In this document: piece after piece, positions 5,836 to 10,755 of the stretch
Layout: each line of letters opens with the position of its first letter
Position numbering within the stretch: the stretch's first letter is position 1
Assembly: GCA_934394595.1 (NCBI GenBank)
Contig: CAKRRX010000085.1
Location: 1-10,755, forward strand
Direction: 5' to 3'
Length of the DNA: 10,755 nt
Source: an uncultured Blautia sp.
GTDB taxonomy: Bacteria; Bacillota; Clostridia; Lachnospirales; Lachnospiraceae
Program-made: the position numbers and the translations under genes
The notes under the pieces: model-generated
What the model was told of the DNA's origin: nothing
Seen by the model: the letters and a program-made list of their open reading frames with translations, nothing else
Databases searched by the model: none

Positions 5836-7191
5836 ATGAAGTTTCGTGTAGAAGGCATTTATGATGCCAAACAGCTGGGAATTCCCCAGATGCTGATCCT
5901 GGGGCTCCAGCACATGTTTGCCATGTTTGGTGCGACCATTCTGGTTCCGATCCTGGTAAACAATTATTTCCACGGCGAAGGTTTATCCATTCAGGTGACC
6001 TTGTTCTGTGCCGGATTTGGGACACTGCTGTTCCACGTACTCACCAAGATGAAGGTACCTGCATTCCTTGGATCATCCTTTGCATTCCTGGGCGGATTTG
6101 CCACAGTTGCAGAGCTTGATACAGGGATTTTTGCTGATATGACATATGGGGAGAAGCTTCCATATGCCTGCGGTGGTGTATTTGTTGCCGGACTTTTATA
6201 TCTGGTTCTGGCGCTGATCGTAAAGGCAATCGGTGTAAAGCGTGTAATGCGTTATCTGCCGCCTGTTGTAACCGGCCCGATCATTATCTGTATTGGTCTT
6301 AGTCTGGCGCCATCTGCTATCAGTAATGCCTCCCAGAACTGGATCCTGGCGCTGGTTGCACTGGGTACAGTTATCTTCTTTAATATCTGGGGCGTGGGAA
6401 TGTTCCGTATCATTCCGATCCTTATGGGAATCGTGGTTTCCTATATAGTGGCATTGATCATGAATGCCATGGGAATGACAAATGCAGATGGAAGTGCTAT
6501 CCTCAGCTTTGCCGGTGCTGCAAGCGCTCCTATCGTGGGAGTTCCCAAGTTCTTCCTGTGCAAATTTAATATCACTGCGATTCTTGCCATGGCGCCTATT
6601 GCCATTGCATCTATGATGGAGCACATTGGTGATATTTCCGCTATTTCAGCAACAGTTGACCGCAATTTTATTGAGGATCCGGGTCTTCACCGTACCCTTC
6701 TTGGTGATGGACTTGCCACTTCCCTGTCAGCCCTGATCGGTGGACCGGCCAACACCACTTATGGAGAGAACACCAGCGTTCTTGCACTGAGCCGTGTATA
6801 CGATCCGAAGGTAATCCGTCTGGCTGCTATTTATGCCGTGATCTTAAGCTTTATCCCGAAGATGGCAGAAGTGATCAGTTCCCTTCCATCTGCAATCATC
6901 GGTGGTATCAGCTTCATTCTTTACGGAATGATCTCCGCAGTAGGTGTTCGTAATGTAGTAGAAAATAAGGTGGATCTGACCCGTTCCCGTAACCTTGTGA
7001 TCACTGCTGTTATCCTGGTATGCGGCCTTGGTGTTTCCGATGGACTTACCTTTACCATCGCAGGGGCACACATTACACTGACAGGTCTTGCACTGGCAGC
7101 TATCGTAGGTATCCTGCTGAATGCGATTCTTCCTGGAAATGATTATGTGTTTGAAACTGCAAAGAAAAAAGAAGAGATGGAAGATGACTGA
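5836..7191 (+). CDS. uraA: Uracil permease (NCS2 / UraA family)
   Basis: A membrane symporter that brings uracil into the cell with protons. 451 residues with the strongly hydrophobic pattern of the 14-helix NCS2 fold. Marks are LQHMFAMFGATILVP (24-38), MMEHIGDISA with Glu262, and GGPANTTYGEN (302-312) with Glu311. The two glutamates are 49 residues apart, as are the uracil-binding Glu241 and Glu290 of E. coli UraA, which argues for uracil rather than xanthine. The frame is open from 5815, but GGAGG (5822-5826) lies ten bases before the ATG at 5836 and the upstream ATG coincides with the likely transcript start. It is divergent from upp, its functional partner. The C-terminal tail is short and charged (KKKEEMEDD). 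Confidence 0.94.
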   Translation: MKFRVEGIYDAKQLGIPQMLILGLQHMFAMFGATILVPILVNNYFHGEGLSIQVTLFCAGFGTLLFHVLTKMKVPAFLGSSFAFLGGFATVAELDTGIFADMTYGEKLPYACGGVFVAGLLYLVLALIVKAIGVKRVMRYLPPVVTGPIIICIGLSLAPSAISNASQNWILALVALGTVIFFNIWGVGMFRIIPILMGIVVSYIVALIMNAMGMTNADGSAILSFAGAASAPIVGVPKFFLCKFNITAILAMAPIAIASMMEHIGDISAISATVDRNFIEDPGLHRTLLGDGLATSLSALIGGPANTTYGENTSVLALSRVYDPKVIRLAAIYAVILSFIPKMAEVISSLPSAIIGGISFILYGMISAVGVRNVVENKVDLTRSRNLVITAVILVCGLGVSDGLTFTIAGAHITLTGLALAAIVGILLNAILPGNDYVFETAKKKEEMEDD

Positions 7192-7224
7192 TCTTAAAAA
7201 AGAGCAGTGAGAAAAATTTTATAT

Positions 7225-7271
7225 AAAAAACTGCAGCCTGGAAAGAAAGATTCCGGGACTGCAGTTTTTTT
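7225..7271. terminator. Bidirectional terminator between uraA and the TPM gene
   Basis: AAAAAACTGCAG (7225-7236) and CTGCAGTTTTTTT (7259-7271) form a symmetric stem extended inward by CCTGGAA/TTCCGGG with a 7-base loop. A T-run follows on both strands, so it ends both uraA from the left and the minus-strand module from the right. Confidence 0.9.
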
Positions 7272-7324
7272 GTTGGTGGTATATTTTTTCTGAACCCAAA
7301 GGGGAACAGAGGTACACATTGCTA

Positions 7325-8092
7325 TCAGAAGCTTCCGCTTCGACCGCCGTGGTCGCTGTCCGAGCCACCGGTAGAAGAGTTGTCATCTTTTGGCTTTGCG
7401 GTTTTGGTGACTGTGGAGTACAGGAAAATATCATTGGATCTGGTCACATTCATGCTGCCGCTTCGCACATAGTCCACAGCACTTTCCTGGCTGCGTACAG
7501 ATTTTAGCTGGGCTCGCATTCCCATGGTACAAAGGAACGCAAGGACAAGGCCGATCCCAGGGGAAATGAAAACCCATGTGAGATAGGAAAAAGGGTTTTC
7601 CAGATAAATCTCACACTGATCTGCATAAATATTAAAAGCTGTAATAAAATCATTATTTTTCAGATCCGGTAAAATCTTGTCTTCCAAATCTTCCAGTGCG
7701 TCATCATCGAATATCTTTCGGCCAGATCCATGGGTAGTGAAATGCCATTTGCGGTCGCCCATGTCGATCACGAACAGGATTCCGTCATAATTGTCTCCCA
7801 TTCCATAATAATTGTCGTCATAAAAGGCATCGGAAAAATAAGTGATATCTTCCCCATCTGTGGAATTTACCGTGACAATGGCTACATCGAAATCGTATTC
7901 GTTGCTGATGGAATCCAGTCGGTCTAAAAGGGCAGATTCATCGTCATCTGCGAGAACTTCTGCTTCATCATAGATTCTGGGAAGAAATTCGTAATCATCT
8001 GCTTCTGCCTGGACTGCAAGAGGAAAGGTGGAAAAAATCCCTCCTACGGTAAGTGCAGCTGCCAGGATCCTTGCATAAGATAGTTTTTTCAT
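7325..8092 (-). CDS. TPM-domain membrane protein (YdjH/YgcG-like)
   Basis: 255 residues: a signal peptide (about 1-29, ending VQA/EA), an extracytoplasmic TPM domain (about 37-160) and one membrane helix (about 170-191). A cytoplasmic tail follows, ending in a Gly/Ser/Asp-rich stretch (TGGSDSDHGGRSGSF). The TPM domain shows the family wording DEAEVLADDDESALLDRLDSI, FDVAIVTVNS and GILFVIDMGDRKWHFTTHG. Some TPM domains have been reported as phosphatases or assembly factors; no activity can be read here. The signal peptide places the domain outside the cell and the tail inside. GGAGG (complement of 8100-8104) lies seven bases before the ATG and directly abuts the stop codon of the zinc-ribbon gene, a 12-base gap that suggests coupled translation. 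It corresponds to B. subtilis YdjH by domain and neighbours. Confidence 0.85.
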   Translation of the reverse strand: MKKLSYARILAAALTVGGIFSTFPLAVQAEADDYEFLPRIYDEAEVLADDDESALLDRLDSISNEYDFDVAIVTVNSTDGEDITYFSDAFYDDNYYGMGDNYDGILFVIDMGDRKWHFTTHGSGRKIFDDDALEDLEDKILPDLKNNDFITAFNIYADQCEIYLENPFSYLTWVFISPGIGLVLAFLCTMGMRAQLKSVRSQESAVDYVRSGSMNVTRSNDIFLYSTVTKTAKPKDDNSSTGGSDSDHGGRSGSF

Positions 8093-8104
8093 GGCATGCC
8101 CTCC

Positions 8105-9190
8105 TTATAATGTGTGAACCAGCCATGCAATGGCATAGGCAGCAACAGAAAATCCTGCAGTGAGGCCAATGAACCATTTTGCAAAGATTCCCTTATCCAC
8201 AGGGAGATTTCCCACAAATTTTCCGGTTTGTCCGTTCATGCCGAACAGATAATGGTTGCCTTTCCAGGTGGTGGAAAGCAGCCATACCGGAAACAGTGCA
8301 TAATGGGTTTTGCCGCCCTTAAGCTGTATGTGGGTATCTTCCGGAGTGACGGAATCATAGCCAGCCACAGTGTCACGAAAAGCGTCTTCTGCGGCTCTTT
8401 TTACACGTTGGTTGGCCCTTTCAACGCTTTCCTCAGCGGAGACATCATATTTATCTGCAACATATCCCGCCAGATAAGGAGTTTCAAAATCTACAGCGTC
8501 ACTGATCACATAAGGCTCCAGGGACTCGGTCAGGTCATTGTCAATTTTGGAAGAGCCGTCTACCGGGATCTGGTCAAAGCCGATGCTTCCTGCACGGAAA
8601 ACAGAATAATGGCTGGTCTCAGTATAGTCGTAATCGCTGTCGCTCCAGAAACGGGTTCTTGTGGCGTGGTAACGGATGTCTGCAGTGGCATCTGTATCAA
8701 AAAGCCAGAAAGGTACGTAAACCCCCTTGATCTCGTCAATGTGGTTTTCTTTTTTGAATACCTTTGGAAGCAGGATCTTACCATGCAGATGCTTGTTAAG
8801 TCCCTCTTTGGCGGCCTTTTTATCCAGCTTAAAGGGAATGATGAAATCCGGACGCAGATCACCGGAGAATTTTCCGGAAATTACTACCGGGTTGCCGCAG
8901 AACGGGCAGCTGGATGCGCCTGTGCTTTCGTCTGCAACGATCTCGCCGCCGCAGGACTGGCAGACATAAACGGACATGTCATTGGTTTCATTTTCATCCC
9001 AGCTCTGGGTGGAACTGGTATCCCAGTTCAGGTTATCCGGCTGCTGACTGGCAGCTTCCTCATTAAAAGCCTTGACTGCCTCTACTTCAAATTCTGTATC
9101 ACAGTAGGGGCATTTCATTTTCTGAAGAGAACTGTCAAATTCAATGGCACCGCCGCAGCAGGGGCATTTGTATTCAAGAATATTGGACAT
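8105..9190 (-). CDS. Double zinc-ribbon protein with C-terminal membrane helix (YdjG-like)
   Basis: 361 residues. Two zinc ribbons lie at the N-terminus: Cys9/Cys12 with Cys27/Cys30 (CPCC...CPYC), and Cys77/Cys80 with Cys95/Cys98 (CQSC...CPFC). They are separated by an acidic Ser/Asn-rich spacer. A middle region (about 112-335) has conserved-looking PFKLDKKAA, KGVYVPFWLFD and YALFPVWLLSTTW segments, as in TFIIB-type zinc-ribbon membrane proteins. One hydrophobic helix (about 338-359) ends the protein, so it is probably tail-anchored with the ribbons in the cytoplasm. AGGAGGAG (complement of 9199-9206) is eight bases before the ATG. In B. subtilis the equivalent YdjG acts with YdjH as membrane anchor for the SPFH protein YdjI; that role is inferred here from domain content and gene order. 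Confidence 0.82.
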   Translation of the reverse strand: MSNILEYKCPCCGGAIEFDSSLQKMKCPYCDTEFEVEAVKAFNEEAASQQPDNLNWDTSSTQSWDENETNDMSVYVCQSCGGEIVADESTGASSCPFCGNPVVISGKFSGDLRPDFIIPFKLDKKAAKEGLNKHLHGKILLPKVFKKENHIDEIKGVYVPFWLFDTDATADIRYHATRTRFWSDSDYDYTETSHYSVFRAGSIGFDQIPVDGSSKIDNDLTESLEPYVISDAVDFETPYLAGYVADKYDVSAEESVERANQRVKRAAEDAFRDTVAGYDSVTPEDTHIQLKGGKTHYALFPVWLLSTTWKGNHYLFGMNGQTGKFVGNLPVDKGIFAKWFIGLTAGFSVAAYAIAWLVHTL

Positions 9191-9289
9191 AGTTCAGCTC
9201 CTCCTGTTGTATGTAAAAATCAGGTATAAGGTCAGAAGTAACAAAATACGGCGTAAATGGATCCGCAATAATGTTACTCTCAAAATGCT
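9191..9289 (-). other. 99-base gap between the SPFH and zinc-ribbon genes
   Basis: Between the two co-oriented genes, the minus strand contains an AGTAAC/GTTACT pair with a long loop and no T-run, so no terminator is apparent. It ends in the AGGAGGAG ribosome binding site. A weak internal promoter cannot be excluded, but the genes probably share a transcript. Confidence 0.4.
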
Positions 9290-10651
9290 TTAAATCATAT
9301 CGTTGCTATTAAACGGATCACCACAGTTTGGACAGAACTTTGGTGGATTGGTGGAATCCTCCGGCTCCCAGCCGCATTTGTCACAGCGATAGTGAGCTTT
9401 TATGGCTGGCTTTGGAGAGCCACAGTTGGAGCAGAAGCGGCCGGTATTTACAGCACCGCAGGAGCAGGTCCAGCTGGTATCTTCCGGCTTTTTGGAACCA
9501 CAGTTTGGACAGAAATTGCCAGATACCATAGCACCGCAGGAACATTTCCACTGGCCGGCAGAAGGTGCTGCTGCCGACTGAGCCGGTGCCTGCTGCATCT
9601 GAGGCTGTGGAGTGGGCTGCTGCATCTGAGGCTGTGAAGCCGGCTGCTGGCCCATAGCGTAAAGATTCTGTACATTTAGTCCGCCGGCAGTATTTGCCAT
9701 ATTCATCCCCATAAATCCGGTCATAGCACCGGCTGAATTACCGGCTGCTGTTTTCATGGCATCGGCCTGTGCCCCTACAAGGGTAGCAGCTGCCATAGCA
9801 GGATTGCGCAGCATAGCCATACGCTGTGCTTCCTTGATCATCTGTGCATCCTCTTCCGGAAGTGTGATAGGATTCATGGCAACAGAAACGATCACAAGAC
9901 CACGGATCTGGCTCCATTTCTGGGTGAGCGCCTGATTCATGGCATCACACAGCTCCATGGCATGTGCAGGAAGAGCACTTGGGCGGATTCCCTGCTGGGA
10001 GATATTGGCAAATGCCGGCTGAAGAGCGGAAATAAATTCAGTTTTCAGCTGGCCTGAAATCTGCTCTTTGTCATATTGCTGCTCAAAATTGCCGCACACA
10101 TTAGCGTAGAAAAGAAGCGGATCCGCAATACGGAAGGAGTAAACACCGCTGCAGCGCACAGATACGTCAATGTCCAGTCCGATATTCTGATCTACCACGC
10201 GAAATGGAATGGGATTTGGGGTTCCGAATTTGTTATCTACCAGTTCTTTCGTATTAAAATAGTACACGCGCTGATCTTTTCCGGTGTCACCGCCGTATGT
10301 AAAACGCTTGCCGATAGTCTGGAAAGTGTTTTTGATGGCACTTCCAAGATCTCCGGAGAAAATACTTGGTTCGGTAGAAGCGTCATAGGTGTATTCACCG
10401 GGCTCTGCACAGATATCCACGATCTTGCCCTGCTCTACGATCATCATACACTGGCCGTCTGCAACTGCGATACCGGAACCGCTGGTGATGATATTGTCGC
10501 TGCCTTTGTTATTGGAGGAGCGTTTGGAAGTGCGCTTTTGCCCCTTTACTGCAAGCACATCATTGTCAATAGATTCGCAATAGAAAAATTCTTTCCACTG
10601 GTCTGCCATTGTTCCGCTTAAGGCACCAAGGCCTGCTTTGATAAGTCCCAT
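9290..10651 (-). CDS. SPFH-domain protein with three C-terminal zinc ribbons (YdjI-like)
   Basis: 453 residues. The N-terminal ~280 residues match the bacterial SPFH branch often annotated as virion core protein: MGLIKAGLGALSG, QWKEFFYCESIDNDVLAVKGQKR, ITSGSGIAVADGQCMMIVEQGKIVD, AEPGEYTYD and PIPFRVVD, then the stomatin-like core. An Ala/Met-rich helix (about 268-320) and a Gln/Pro/Met-rich linker (336-356) follow. Three zinc ribbons end the protein: Cys370/372/381/384, Cys396/398/407/410 and Cys423/426/440/443. There is no signal peptide or clear membrane helix, so membrane contact probably comes through partners, as with B. subtilis YdjI, which needs YdjG and YdjH and recruits PspA. The start is supported by AAAGGGG (complement of 10662-10668) ten bases upstream. 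It is first of the three-gene set. Confidence 0.85.
   Translation of the reverse strand: MGLIKAGLGALSGTMADQWKEFFYCESIDNDVLAVKGQKRTSKRSSNNKGSDNIITSGSGIAVADGQCMMIVEQGKIVDICAEPGEYTYDASTEPSIFSGDLGSAIKNTFQTIGKRFTYGGDTGKDQRVYYFNTKELVDNKFGTPNPIPFRVVDQNIGLDIDVSVRCSGVYSFRIADPLLFYANVCGNFEQQYDKEQISGQLKTEFISALQPAFANISQQGIRPSALPAHAMELCDAMNQALTQKWSQIRGLVIVSVAMNPITLPEEDAQMIKEAQRMAMLRNPAMAAATLVGAQADAMKTAAGNSAGAMTGFMGMNMANTAGGLNVQNLYAMGQQPASQPQMQQPTPQPQMQQAPAQSAAAPSAGQWKCSCGAMVSGNFCPNCGSKKPEDTSWTCSCGAVNTGRFCSNCGSPKPAIKAHYRCDKCGWEPEDSTNPPKFCPNCGDPFNSNDMI
9590..9636 (-). repeat. Two 20-bp direct repeats, 27-base period, inside the SPFH gene
   Basis: The same 20 bases occur at 9590-9609 and 9617-9636 on the plus strand. 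The period is nine codons, giving the repeated peptide QPQMQQ in the linker between the SPFH domain and the zinc ribbons. An in-frame duplication that can vary linker length is the simplest reading. Confidence 0.85.
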
Positions 10652-10669
10652 ATGTATAAAACCCCTTTC

Positions 10670-10697
10670 ATTGTATAATTTTATTCCTGTATTTGAA
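10670..10697 (-). promoter_or_regulatory. Possible promoter of the SPFH gene
   Basis: On the minus strand TTCAAA (plus-strand 10692-10697), a 16-base spacer and TACAAT (plus-strand 10670-10675) look like a housekeeping promoter. The predicted start (~10663) would fall on the ribosome binding site, leaving a very short leader, so the true promoter may lie beyond the window. No sigma-W-type motif (TGAAAC...CGTA) was seen in the ~100 bases available. Confidence 0.25.
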
Positions 10698-10755
10698 CGC
10701 AGATCGCAAAGCGACTGCGTTCATGAGCAAGTAGCGAAGCGGATTGCGAATGTCC
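10695..10755. repeat. Hairpin and probable intergenic palindromic repeat at the window edge
   Basis: GAACGCAG-A-TCGC (10695-10707) pairs with GCGA-CTGCGTTC (10711-10722), a 12-bp stem with one bulged A and an AAA loop. It is followed by a run rich in GCGAAGCG/GCGAA/GCAA words up to the window end. There is no T-run on either side. The composition differs from the AT-rich spacers elsewhere, suggesting a dispersed palindromic element that continues past the edge. Confidence 0.45.

Noticed and set aside
8114..9229. A 371-codon plus-strand open frame opposite the zinc-ribbon gene
   Set aside because: The minus-strand gene has paired Cys motifs, a good ribosome binding site and operon context; the plus-strand frame shows none of these.

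Overview
The window looks like chromosomal DNA of a low-to-mid GC Gram-positive anaerobe of the Clostridia, most likely Lachnospiraceae. The support is the strong GGAGG ribosome binding sites, a T-box leader in front of an aminoacyl-tRNA synthetase gene, Firmicute-type gene content and protein sequence style. The genus is inference. No prophage, transposase, CRISPR array, tRNA or rRNA was seen.

Layout. (1) Positions 1-231, minus strand: the start of a secreted protein, cut by the window edge. Its ~210-nt leader carries a promoter, a folded domain whose core resembles a divergent cobalamin riboswitch, and an intrinsic terminator just before the ribosome binding site. (2) Positions 562-4905, plus strand: a promoter, a very long (~465 nt) leader ending in a clear T-box antiterminator/terminator, then metG, moaC, a mogA/moaB-type gene and tatD. 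(3) A composite nested hairpin separates tatD from upp, which converges on it. upp is divergent from a uraA-type uracil permease gene, so uptake of uracil and its conversion to UMP are encoded side by side. (4) A bidirectional terminator separates uraA from a three-gene minus-strand set: an SPFH protein with three C-terminal zinc ribbons, a zinc-ribbon protein with a C-terminal membrane helix, and a TPM-domain protein with a signal peptide and one membrane helix. These correspond to B. subtilis YdjI, YdjG and YdjH, the partners that tie PspA to the membrane under envelope stress; no pspA is seen here. (5) The right edge, upstream of the SPFH gene, holds a hairpin and probable intergenic repeat.

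Most of the coding content is ordinary housekeeping. The points most worth a second look are the two RNA leaders, the molybdenum-cofactor pair placed between metG and tatD, and the YdjGHI-like membrane-stress module.
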